Origin: DATKYQ01 sp964640665
Lineage (GTDB): Bacteria > Myxococcota > B64-G9
Direction: 5' to 3'
Length of the DNA stretch: 64,000 bases
Assembly (NCBI GenBank): GCA_964640665.1
Contig: CAZXHT010000025.1
Location: forward strand, 1-64,000
Positions 25,951 through 33,531 of this stretch are shown here, in pieces. Under the pieces are notes generated by a model. That model had not been told where the DNA came from. It did not search any database and saw nothing but the letters and a program-made list of their open reading frames with translations. The number at the start of each line of letters is the position of its first letter. Position 1 is the first letter of the stretch. Position numbers and translations under genes: made by a program.

Positions 25951-26433
25951 ATGTCCATGCAGGTTGGAAAAAGGGGTGTCTCGTCGGACATGAACGTCAC
26001 CCCGCTGATCGACATCCTGTTGGTGTTGTTGATCATCTTCATGGTGGTCACCCCGATGATGCTGATGCAGCACAGGCTCGACGTGCCCAAGAAGGCCGAA
26101 GTCGACCTGCCCCCCGATGTAACCCAGGATCAGGTCGTCTTGACTTTCACCAAGGACAACTCGGTCTACCTGAACCAGAACAAGGTAAACCGCGCCGAGC
26201 TGAGCAAGAAGTTAATCGATATTTACAAGAACCGGCGCGAGAAGACGATCTTTCTGAATATTGATCCCGAGGCCAACTACGGCGAGTCGGTAAAGGTAAT
26301 AGACACGGTCCATACCGCCGGCCTCGAGAAGCTGGCCGTGATAACGCTGAAGAAGGGCGAGAAGTTCCAGGTGCCCCAGTCACCCACCACAACCACCGCC
26401 AGCGGCTTACAGGTTCCGATCGGCAATCCTTGA
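25951..26433 (+). CDS. exbD: ExbD/TolR-family protein (second copy)
   Basis: 160 aa. Same architecture as its neighbour: membrane helix with Asp in NVTPLIDILLVLLIIFMVV, then a periplasmic domain and a Thr/Pro-rich tail (SPTTTTASGLQVP). Three nt separate it from the first copy. Tandem exbD genes after exbB are common in deltaproteobacteria. It converges on secG, whose stop is 2 nt away. Confidence 0.92.
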   Translation: MSMQVGKRGVSSDMNVTPLIDILLVLLIIFMVVTPMMLMQHRLDVPKKAEVDLPPDVTQDQVVLTFTKDNSVYLNQNKVNRAELSKKLIDIYKNRREKTIFLNIDPEANYGESVKVIDTVHTAGLEKLAVITLKKGEKFQVPQSPTTTTASGLQVPIGNP

Positions 26434-26435
26434 GT

Positions 26436-26837
26436 CTACTTGTTTGAGTCTGGCTTTGCCGGGGGGCTTCCCGCCTTCGCCGAGGCTTCGGCGGGTTTTG
26501 CGGCAGGCTCGTCGGCCGGCTTAGGCTCAGCCTTGGTCGCGGGCTTCTGTTCATCCGGAAGCATGCCTGCTTCCACTCCTGGCGGTAGGTCGCTTTCCAG
26601 GTCTGAGCCGCTGCGGGCCGACATCGTGGCCAGCACCACCGATAGCACCATGAACAGCACAGCCGCGCCTACCGTCAGCTTCTCTATAAACGAGGCCTGC
26701 CCGCGGGAGCCGAACATCGTCTGGCCGCCGCCGCCGAAGGCGGCGCCCATGCTGGCGCCCTTGCCCGACTGCAGCAACACCACCATGATCAAAATCAGCG
26801 AGACGAAGATGTGAACGATCACCAAGAAGGTATACAT
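26436..26837 (-). CDS. secG: Preprotein translocase subunit SecG
   Basis: 133 aa. Two membrane segments (about residues 3-23 and 52-72), with the conserved cytoplasmic loop GKGASMGAAFGGGGQTMFGS between them. The tail is long, Lys/Pro/Ala-rich and variable. SecG assists SecYE/SecA translocation at the inner membrane. Last gene of the gap-pgk-tpiA-secG group, a common order. Confidence 0.94.
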   Translation of the reverse strand: MYTFLVIVHIFVSLILIMVVLLQSGKGASMGAAFGGGGQTMFGSRGQASFIEKLTVGAAVLFMVLSVVLATMSARSGSDLESDLPPGVEAGMLPDEQKPATKAEPKPADEPAAKPAEASAKAGSPPAKPDSNK

Positions 26838-26867
26838 TTCTTCTGCTCCTTGCGCCGCGGTTGAAGC

Positions 26868-27623
26868 TCAACCCTGAAAGTTCAGTATGCCCGCAAAACT
26901 CTCGGCTTTCAAGCTTGCGCCGCCGACAAGCGCGCCGTCGATATCGGGCCGGGACATCAGTTCATGGACGTTGGACGGCTTGACGCTGCCGCCGTACTGG
27001 ATGCGCAGCGCCCCGGCCAACTCTTCGGTATACATCTTGGCCAGCCGGCCCCTGAGGAATGCATGCACCTCCTGGGCCTGGTCGGGCATGGCCGTGCGGC
27101 CGGTGCCGATAGCCCAAATCGGCTCGTAGGCCAGCGTCAGCCCGCGCACCTGCTCGGGAGTGATTTCGCTAAGCGCGCCCTCGAGCTGGCCGGAGACCAC
27201 CTGCATGGTGGCGCCCGCCTCGCGCTGTTCGAGAGTCTCGCCCATGCAGACTATCGGTGAAAGATGCGCCCTGTACGCGGCCTTGAGCTTCTTGTTGACG
27301 GTCTCGTCGGTCTCGCCGAAGAACTGGCGGCGCTCAGAGTGTCCGATTATCACGTGCGAACAGCCGATCTCGGCTACCATCTCTGCCGAGATCTCGCCGG
27401 TGAAGGCGCCCGATTGCTCCCAGTGGCAATTCTGCGCCGCGACGCCGATGCTACTGCCCGCAAGCACTGCCAACACCGCCGGCAACGAGGTAGCCACGGG
27501 CGCCACTGCGACGTCTACAGAATCCAGCGACCCGGCAGCTTCGAGAATCCGGCCGGCAAGTTCCGCCGCCGCCTGCGAGTCGAGGTTCATCTTCCAGTTT
27601 CCGGCAATGAACGGCTTTCTCAT
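26868..27623 (-). CDS. tpiA: Triosephosphate isomerase
   Basis: 251 aa TIM-barrel enzyme interconverting dihydroxyacetone phosphate and glyceraldehyde-3-phosphate. Substrate Lys in GNWKMN (about 13), catalytic His in IIGHSERR (about 96) and Glu in AYEPIWAIGTG (about 168) are all present. Length is normal. Lies 24 nt after pgk and 30 nt before secG on the same strand. Confidence 0.97.
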   Translation of the reverse strand: MRKPFIAGNWKMNLDSQAAAELAGRILEAAGSLDSVDVAVAPVATSLPAVLAVLAGSSIGVAAQNCHWEQSGAFTGEISAEMVAEIGCSHVIIGHSERRQFFGETDETVNKKLKAAYRAHLSPIVCMGETLEQREAGATMQVVSGQLEGALSEITPEQVRGLTLAYEPIWAIGTGRTAMPDQAQEVHAFLRGRLAKMYTEELAGALRIQYGGSVKPSNVHELMSRPDIDGALVGGASLKAESFAGILNFQG

Positions 27624-27647
27624 AACAACTCCCTCCTGCGCCCGGTC

Positions 27648-28823
27648 CTATGACTCGAGCGCGGCAATACCCGGCAACACCTTGCCCTCCACAAACTCCA
27701 GGCTGGCCCCGCCCCCGGTCGAGATGTGCGACATCCTGTCCGAAAGTCCGGCCTGTGCGACCGCCGCTGCCGAATCGCCGCCGCCGACTATCGATACGGC
27801 CTGTGACTCGGCCAGTGCACGGGCGACTGCAAAAGTGCCCTCCGCAAAAGGTTCCTTCTCGAAGACACCCATGGGTCCGTTCCAGAATACGGTCTTGGCT
27901 TTCTGCAGGCGCTCGGCGAAAAGCTCGATTGTCTGCGGTCCGATGTCCAGCCCCATCCTGTTCGGTGGAATCGCGCCGGCGACCAGCTCACCCGATTCGG
28001 CATCGGGGCCGGCGGCCACGACGTGATCGACCGGCAAGAGCAACTCGACGTCGCGCTCGCGGGCCATATCGAGAAGCTCGGACGCCTTGCGCAACTTGTC
28101 GTTCTCGATACGCGATTGCCCTACTTCGTCGCCGCGGGCCTTGAGAAAGGTATAGGCCATCGCCCCGCCTACCAGCACGGCGTCCGCCTTGGTCAGCAGG
28201 CTCGCGATCACACCTATCTTGTCCGATACCTTGGCGCCGCCGAGCACGGCCAGAAACGGCCTGGCGGGCTTGCCGAGCGTCTCGCCCAAAAACCTGAGTT
28301 CCTTGCGGATCAGGTAGCCGACTCCCTTTTCCTCGAAGTAGCCGACCATGCCGGAGATCGAGGCGTGGGCCCGGTGGGCCGTGCCGAAGGCATCGTTTAT
28401 GTATATCTCGGCCAAATCGGCGAGCTTCTTCGAAAAGGCCGGGTCGTTGGCCTTCTCCTCGGGATGGAAACGAAGGTTCTCGAGCAGCAACACCTGTCCG
28501 TCCCGCAGATCGGTCGCAAGCTTTTTTGCCCCGTCCCCGACACAGTCGTCGGCGGCGATCACTTCCAGTTCGAGCAACTCGGCCAGGCGCGCGCCGACCG
28601 GCTCGAGGCACAGGCCGTCCACCCGCTTGCCATTGGGGCGTCCCAGGTGCGAGGCCAGGATCACCCGCGCACCGCGCGCCACCGCGTGGCGCACGGTGGG
28701 CAGCGCCGCGCGCACCCGCGTGTCATCGCTTATACTAGAGCCTTCGAGCGGCACGTTGAAGTCGACGCGGATGAAGGTGCGCCGGCCGCCGATCGGCAGA
28801 TCCTCGATGAAGCGGATGGCCAT
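27648..28823 (-). CDS. pgk: Phosphoglycerate kinase
   Basis: 391 aa, normal length. The N-terminal substrate region has RVDFNVPLE and SHLGRPNG. The C-terminal ATP-binding region has WNGPMGVFE and IVGGGDSAAA. It transfers phosphate from 1,3-bisphosphoglycerate to ADP in lower glycolysis. Start ATG 28823 lies 4 nt after the gap stop codon, indicating tight coupling. Confidence 0.97.
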   Translation of the reverse strand: MAIRFIEDLPIGGRRTFIRVDFNVPLEGSSISDDTRVRAALPTVRHAVARGARVILASHLGRPNGKRVDGLCLEPVGARLAELLELEVIAADDCVGDGAKKLATDLRDGQVLLLENLRFHPEEKANDPAFSKKLADLAEIYINDAFGTAHRAHASISGMVGYFEEKGVGYLIRKELRFLGETLGKPARPFLAVLGGAKVSDKIGVIASLLTKADAVLVGGAMAYTFLKARGDEVGQSRIENDKLRKASELLDMARERDVELLLPVDHVVAAGPDAESGELVAGAIPPNRMGLDIGPQTIELFAERLQKAKTVFWNGPMGVFEKEPFAEGTFAVARALAESQAVSIVGGGDSAAAVAQAGLSDRMSHISTGGGASLEFVEGKVLPGIAALES

Positions 28824-28827
28824 GCCG

Positions 28828-29838
28828 TCAACCCGCGATGTACTCGATCATGTCCAGCATGCGGCAAGAGAAGGCCCACTCGTTGTCGTACCAGGAAAGA
28901 ACCTTGACCATGTTGCCCGCCATGACCGCCGTGTTGTCGGCGTCGACGATCGACGAGCGCGGATCTCCGTTGTAGTCAATAGACACGAGCGGCTCCTCGC
29001 AGAAGCCCAGGATGTCCTTGAGTTCGCCGGCGGCGGCCTTGGCAAAGGCGGCGTTGACCTCTTCGGCCGTGGTCTGCTTCCTGACCACCGCGACCAGATC
29101 GACCAGCGAGACGTTGGGGGTGGGCACGCGCAACGAGATGCCGTCCAGCTTGCCCGCAAGCGACGGCAGCACCATGCCCACCGCGCGGGCCGCCCCGGTG
29201 GTGGTGGGGATGATCGAAGAGGCCGCCGAACGGGCGCGCCTGAGATCGGAGTGCGGCAGATCGAGGATGCGCTGGTCGTTGGTGTAGGAGTGAATGGTTG
29301 TCATCAACCCGTGCTCGATGCCGAAAGTCTCGTCGAGCACCTTGGCCACCGGCGCCAGGCAGTTGGTGGTGCAGGATGCATTGGAAAGGATCTTGTCCCT
29401 GGCCGCATCGAACTCCTTGTGGTTCACGCCGTAGACGAAAGCCCGGATGTCATTCGTCTTGGGCGGCGCCGAGAGCAGCACCCGCTGCGCGCCGGCGGCG
29501 AGGTGCTTGCCTGCCGTCTCGACGCTACGGAAAATGCCGGTGCATTCGAGCACTACGTCGATCTTCTTCTCTTTCCAGGGCAACTCGGCCGGGTCTTTGA
29601 TGGCCGAGGTAGTTACCTTCTTGTCCCCGATGTTGATGCTGTCGTGCTCGACGCCGACATCGAATTTGAAGCGTCCGTGGTTGGAGTCGTACCTAAGCAG
29701 GTGGGCCAATGTCTTGTCGTCGGTGATATCGTTGATGTGTACCAAGTCGAACTTGTCGGCCAGCCCGTTCTGGTAGATGGCCCGCGTCACGCAACGCCCG
29801 ATGCGCCCAAACCCGTTGATTGCCATTCTTACCACCAT
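28828..29838 (-). CDS. gap: Glyceraldehyde-3-phosphate dehydrogenase
   Basis: 336 aa. The NAD-binding start is INGFGRIGRCV and the catalytic Cys lies in SNASCTTNC (about 153). The phosphate-site SYTNDQRILDLPH and C-terminal SWYDNEWAFS are typical. Start ATG 29838 has GAGGAGG; the frame is open upstream to 29880 but without a ribosome site. First gene of the lower-glycolysis operon. Confidence 0.97.
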   Translation of the reverse strand: MVVRMAINGFGRIGRCVTRAIYQNGLADKFDLVHINDITDDKTLAHLLRYDSNHGRFKFDVGVEHDSINIGDKKVTTSAIKDPAELPWKEKKIDVVLECTGIFRSVETAGKHLAAGAQRVLLSAPPKTNDIRAFVYGVNHKEFDAARDKILSNASCTTNCLAPVAKVLDETFGIEHGLMTTIHSYTNDQRILDLPHSDLRRARSAASSIIPTTTGAARAVGMVLPSLAGKLDGISLRVPTPNVSLVDLVAVVRKQTTAEEVNAAFAKAAAGELKDILGFCEEPLVSIDYNGDPRSSIVDADNTAVMAGNMVKVLSWYDNEWAFSCRMLDMIEYIAG

Positions 29839-29901
29839 GAGAAACCTCCTCGCTTTGAAAAAAGTCTCCTGGAACCTCAAAATTCCCGCAAACCCCGCAG
29901 G

Positions 29902-29947
29902 CTATCGACCCCGGGGGAAATGCTATTATCCCAGCCCCGGGAAATAG
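29902..29947 (-). other. Strong hairpin between the small lipoprotein and gap
   Basis: CTAT and CCCGGGG pair with CCCCGGG and ATAG across a 46-nt span upstream of gap. No U-run follows. It may terminate the small lipoprotein transcript or be a gap-operon leader structure. Confidence 0.4.
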
Positions 29948-29965
29948 TCAACCATGTTTGTTCGC

Positions 29966-30202
29966 CTACAGCCTGTTGTCCGGCGAGCGCCCGCGTTGCA
30001 GGTCGTCCTTTTGGATGTCGTCTAATCCCCAGGGAGACTCGCAGATGCATTTTAGACACCCGCGCTCGCGATCCGGGCTGCAGATCTTGCGTGTCAGGCA
30101 GCGCAGATTGGCCACCTCTGGACACTCGCCGGACACGTGCATCGTCTTGCAGCCGGCCAGCAGGAGCAAACCGGCCCCCAAGACAACAAGGAGCTTTTTC
30201 AT
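29966..30202 (-). CDS. Small Cys-containing lipoprotein
   Basis: 78 aa. Clear lipoprotein signal (MKKLLVVLGAGLLLLAGC, Cys 18), then a mature part of about 60 residues with seven further Cys, consistent with a disulfide-rich fold. The ATG at 30202 has an AGGA about 11 nt upstream. I do not recognise the family. The gene lies upstream of gap on the same strand, with a hairpin in between. Confidence 0.7.
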   Translation of the reverse strand: MKKLLVVLGAGLLLLAGCKTMHVSGECPEVANLRCLTRKICSPDRERGCLKCICESPWGLDDIQKDDLQRGRSPDNRL

Positions 30203-30338
30203 GTCGCTGCGTTCCTCCCTCCACCCGGAATCACAACATACGAAAGATCGAGAAAAGTCAAATCGAAAAAAACTGTTTGCATACTTCTTTCCCTGAGAGA
30301 AAATGCGGCTCGATTTTCACAAGCATGAAAGGCATGCC

Positions 30339-31085
30339 ATGTCGATAGCATCCCGCATCATCGGCGTTCTCACCCCGCGAGCCGCCGAGGCTTCCGTCGC
30401 CGAGGTGCGCATCGGGCTTGGCTACACTGCCGTCAGACTCACGGACGGCGGTACCGGCGTAGCGCTCACCTTCCTTCCCCGCGACGAGCACTGCTGCACG
30501 CTGGTCGACAATCTGCATCCCGTCGCCGGGCGCCCGGCCACGGATCTCCTGGATCGCCTGTCCTCACCCGACCCCATCGAGGCGGCCCTCGGCCTGGCCT
30601 GTGCAAACGCTTTGGCGAATCGACCCGGCCCAGACTACCAGACGGGAGACATCCTCGAACGACTCAGCATCCTGCCGGAGGATCGCGTCGGTATGGTCGG
30701 AAACTTCAGACCACTTACGGGTTCCATCCGGCAAAAGGCGGCCTCGCTCACCATCTTCGAGAGAATCGACGAACCCCGGGGCGACATCAGGCCCGCGAGC
30801 GAGGCCCTGGAGCGATTGCCCAACTGCCAAATCGCCCTGATCACCGGCACGGCGATCATCAATCACACAATCGACGAGCTTCTGACAGCCGTGAGCTGCT
30901 GCCGCGATGTGGTTGTTTTGGGCGCATCCACTCCCATGCTGCCCGAGGTGTTCGAACAAACGCCCGTGTCCCGGCTGTCGGGCGTGCTCGCCGAAGATGT
31001 CGACGGCATCATGCAAGTAGTCTCGGCCGGTGGCGGGATGTACGAATTCAAACGCTACATCAGAAAGGTCAACTTACAGCTGTAA
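30339..31085 (+). CDS. DUF364/DUF4213-type Rossmann-like protein
   Basis: 248 aa. The N-terminal part (about 1-60) resembles the DUF4213 enolase-N-like domain. The C-terminal part holds a Rossmann-like core (GMVGNFRPL; ALITGTAIINHTIDELL; VVVLGASTPMLPE) seen in putative heavy-metal-chelation (DUF364) proteins. ATG 30339 follows GAAAGG; ATG 30303 is an in-frame alternative. Cofactor or metal role is inferred from the family and unproven. Its last 17 nt overlap the convergent small gene. Confidence 0.8.
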   Translation: MSIASRIIGVLTPRAAEASVAEVRIGLGYTAVRLTDGGTGVALTFLPRDEHCCTLVDNLHPVAGRPATDLLDRLSSPDPIEAALGLACANALANRPGPDYQTGDILERLSILPEDRVGMVGNFRPLTGSIRQKAASLTIFERIDEPRGDIRPASEALERLPNCQIALITGTAIINHTIDELLTAVSCCRDVVVLGASTPMLPEVFEQTPVSRLSGVLAEDVDGIMQVVSAGGGMYEFKRYIRKVNLQL

Positions 31086-31383
31086 CAGCCCGAACCGGTT
31101 GGTCGAGCATCCGGCAGAGAGATTCAAAGCCTTCGGGACAACCGATCGCAAACAACCCGTCCTCGGAGTTGTCCGCGTGTTCGCCCGCCGCATTCTGATT
31201 GGCCAGCCGCCACAGGCTCTGGGCTTCTCTATGCTCGCGCCGCATCGTGGCCATCTCGGCCAATTCTGCGGAAAGAGCCTCGATTTGCCGTTCGTTGTAT
31301 CCGTTTCTGCAAAGTTCGTTGAAGATGCCGCGAACCATCGAAGGGCTCACCACCGCCATTCCCTTGAAGCCTGAATTTGCCAT
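31069..31383 (-). CDS. Small protein of unknown function
   Basis: 104 aa, starting at ATG 31383 behind GGGAGG. Predicted mostly helical and charged (RGIFNELCRNGYNERQIEAL; MATMRREHREAQSLWRLAN), no signal peptide or membrane segment. Overlaps the end of the DUF364-like gene tail to tail. The good ribosome site and normal composition support it, but I recognise no family. Confidence 0.55.
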   Translation of the reverse strand: MANSGFKGMAVVSPSMVRGIFNELCRNGYNERQIEALSAELAEMATMRREHREAQSLWRLANQNAAGEHADNSEDGLFAIGCPEGFESLCRMLDQPVRAVTAVS

Positions 31384-31536
31384 CGCCAACCTCCCTTCCC
31401 TTGCCATGCAACCCGGGATGTAAGCAAGAGTCGCGCCAATCTCCGGCGCTGAGCGGGAGTGTTTGTGTTTCAGGCGCTTGACGCACTGCAAGGAATGGGG
31501 CTGTGTGTATAGACGTCTTCGCACCACGGGGTGCGA

Positions 31537-32901
31537 TCAGGGCATCTTTTTTCCCACCCGCATTACCTTCCACCATGTCTGCGATCCCGTCTGGGCGCCG
31601 AAACCCACCAGCTTGCCGTCGGGACTCACGCGCAGCCGGCCCACCCAGTCGAACGGCCCGCTTACCTCGCTTCCCGCCGCCGCGAACCATTTCTGATCCT
31701 TCTGGGCGGCGAAGGCCACAAACTTGCCACGCGGTCCGAAGATCGGCCGATCAACCAGATCGAAGCGCCGGTCGAAACGGCCGTCAACAACCATGATCCA
31801 CTTCACCCCCTCCCGCGCACGGTAGGCCAAAGATCCGCCGCAGTTCGCGAAGACCGGCCAATCGACCTGGTCGAATTTCTGCCGGGGTTTATCGTCCAGC
31901 ACCATGTAGCCCTCCGATCCGTCCATGACGCTGTAGGCAAAAGATTTGCCGTCGGCGCTGAAGGTGGGCCATCTCACATGCTGGTGCGCCGGCAACTCGC
32001 GCTTGCCCAGCACCACGAACATCTCACCCGTGTTTCCGGCCACGTAGGCCATCTTCCCACCGGCTCCAATCACCGGGCGCTCGACCATGTCGTAGCCCTC
32101 GCCCTTTTCCCCGTTGAGCACAACGTGATGCGTGGTGCCGTCCACGACCGCGTAAGCCAATGACTTGCCGTCCGGGCCGAAGACCGGCCAACCCACCTGG
32201 GCAAAGCCCGGCCCCTCGTGCCCGTCGTCGGTGACGACATGCCACTTGATCCCCTTCATGGCGCAGTAGGCGAACCTCTTTCCATTGGGGGAGAAGACCG
32301 GCTTGTCCACTCGCGCGTATCCCGGGCCGGGCTTGCCGTCCAGCACCACCTGCCAGCGATCGGTCTTTTTGCCGGCGTAGGCCAGGCGCCGCCCGTCGCG
32401 GTTGACGGTCAACCAACTTACCAGGTCGTAGGTCGGACCTTTTCGACCGCCAACCTCGACCGTCCATTCGGCAGGTGTCACCATCGATCCCTCGTAGCCT
32501 CGCAGCCGTGGCTCGATCATCCAGCGATCGATGCGCAGAAAGTCCTGGCTGGCCAGACCCTGCAAGACGATCAGCCCGCCGGCCACCCTTCTCAAGCTGA
32601 ACTCACGCCGAAGCGCCACCGGGCTGTAGGCCACCGCCCGCCAGTCGAAGTAACTGATCATCCGTTTCTGGATATACTCGGCCCGCACCTCCCAGGCGGC
32701 CGGCATCTTCAGAAGCGGATAGAGCTCAAGAACCGGCTGGTAAGCCATGTCGACGGTTCCGGGTCGGCCTTGTTTGATAATCAGCACGTCGGGCGAGACG
32801 CCTTCCTCGAGCGATCCGAGAAGATGCTCGGGCGGAAAATCACCCGCGCCGGCGACCGGCGCGACCAGCAGGAAGGGGATGAGGAAGACCCGCGCGCGCA
32901 T
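31537..32901 (-). CDS. Secreted beta-propeller-like repeat protein
   Basis: 454 aa. Sec signal MRARVFLIPFLLVAPVAGAG. From about residue 160 there are about seven repeats of roughly 40-45 residues with a W/V-PVFSPDGK-xxAY-...-G-xW-xVV pattern (KPVFSPNGKRFAYCAMKG; WPVFGPDGKSLAYAVVDG), close to TolB/PD40 beta-propeller blades. The first ~130 residues are not repeated. It lies 3 nt after the NUDIX gene on the same strand. Probably periplasmic; partner unknown. Confidence 0.8.
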   Translation of the reverse strand: MRARVFLIPFLLVAPVAGAGDFPPEHLLGSLEEGVSPDVLIIKQGRPGTVDMAYQPVLELYPLLKMPAAWEVRAEYIQKRMISYFDWRAVAYSPVALRREFSLRRVAGGLIVLQGLASQDFLRIDRWMIEPRLRGYEGSMVTPAEWTVEVGGRKGPTYDLVSWLTVNRDGRRLAYAGKKTDRWQVVLDGKPGPGYARVDKPVFSPNGKRFAYCAMKGIKWHVVTDDGHEGPGFAQVGWPVFGPDGKSLAYAVVDGTTHHVVLNGEKGEGYDMVERPVIGAGGKMAYVAGNTGEMFVVLGKRELPAHQHVRWPTFSADGKSFAYSVMDGSEGYMVLDDKPRQKFDQVDWPVFANCGGSLAYRAREGVKWIMVVDGRFDRRFDLVDRPIFGPRGKFVAFAAQKDQKWFAAAGSEVSGPFDWVGRLRVSPDGKLVGFGAQTGSQTWWKVMRVGKKMP

Positions 32902-32904
32902 GGC

Positions 32905-33465
32905 TCACATCCCGGGCAGGCTGAGATCGCCGTGACGCACCATGTGTAACATGGCGCACAACACCAGGGCGTGCTTGATTTTCCCGCCGGCTACCAGGCT
33001 CCAGATGTTGCCCAGGGGGTGCTCGAAAACCTCGATATCCTCGTTGGCGTCCAGGTGCTGGGCTCCCGTGCGGGTCGCGCCGCGGGCCAGGAAGGTGTAG
33101 GTGCGGTTGGTCTGGAAGGCGGGGTTCGGCTCGACAATGCCGATCTGCTCCCACTCCGCCGTAGTGTAACCGGTCTCCTCGGACAACTCGCGCCTGGCGG
33201 CCTCGAGCGGGCTCTCTCCGTCATCGAGCATGCCGCCGGGAATCTCGGTGGTGATCTCCCCGCTGCCGTGGCGATACTGGCGAATCAGCAAAAGGTTGCC
33301 GGCCGTGGTCACGGCCGCCACGTTGACCCAGTCGGGCGAGTAGAGAAGATCGAAGTCGTGCTCACGCCCGTCGCGCAGCGAGCGCGAGCGCTGTTTGTGA
33401 ATCGAGAAGATCCTGCAATGGTAGCTCTCTTTTTCTTCGAGTTTTTCCCATCCAAGAGCCGGCAT
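32905..33465 (-). CDS. NUDIX hydrolase, ADP-ribose-pyrophosphatase type
   Basis: 186 aa. The NUDIX box is complete: GGMLDDGESPLEAARRELSE followed by ETGY (about residues 76-99). The layout (N-terminal strand pair, box, FEHP-type C-terminal) matches ADP-ribose/nucleoside-diphosphate-sugar hydrolases. Exact substrate cannot be read from sequence. ATG 33465 follows AAGGA; coupled by a 3-nt gap to the propeller gene. Confidence 0.92.
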   Translation of the reverse strand: MPALGWEKLEEKESYHCRIFSIHKQRSRSLRDGREHDFDLLYSPDWVNVAAVTTAGNLLLIRQYRHGSGEITTEIPGGMLDDGESPLEAARRELSEETGYTTAEWEQIGIVEPNPAFQTNRTYTFLARGATRTGAQHLDANEDIEVFEHPLGNIWSLVAGGKIKHALVLCAMLHMVRHGDLSLPGM

Positions 33466-33531
33466 CTTGTGTCCTTTCGTTCCAGTCGCCGGACTTCATA
33501 CTATAACCCGCCTCTCCAGACCCCTGGCGCG

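Noticed and set aside
28348..30348. A 666-codon plus-strand open frame opposite pgk and gap
   Set aside because: The minus strand is unmistakably pgk and gap with all active-site residues; the plus frame has no recognisable domain.
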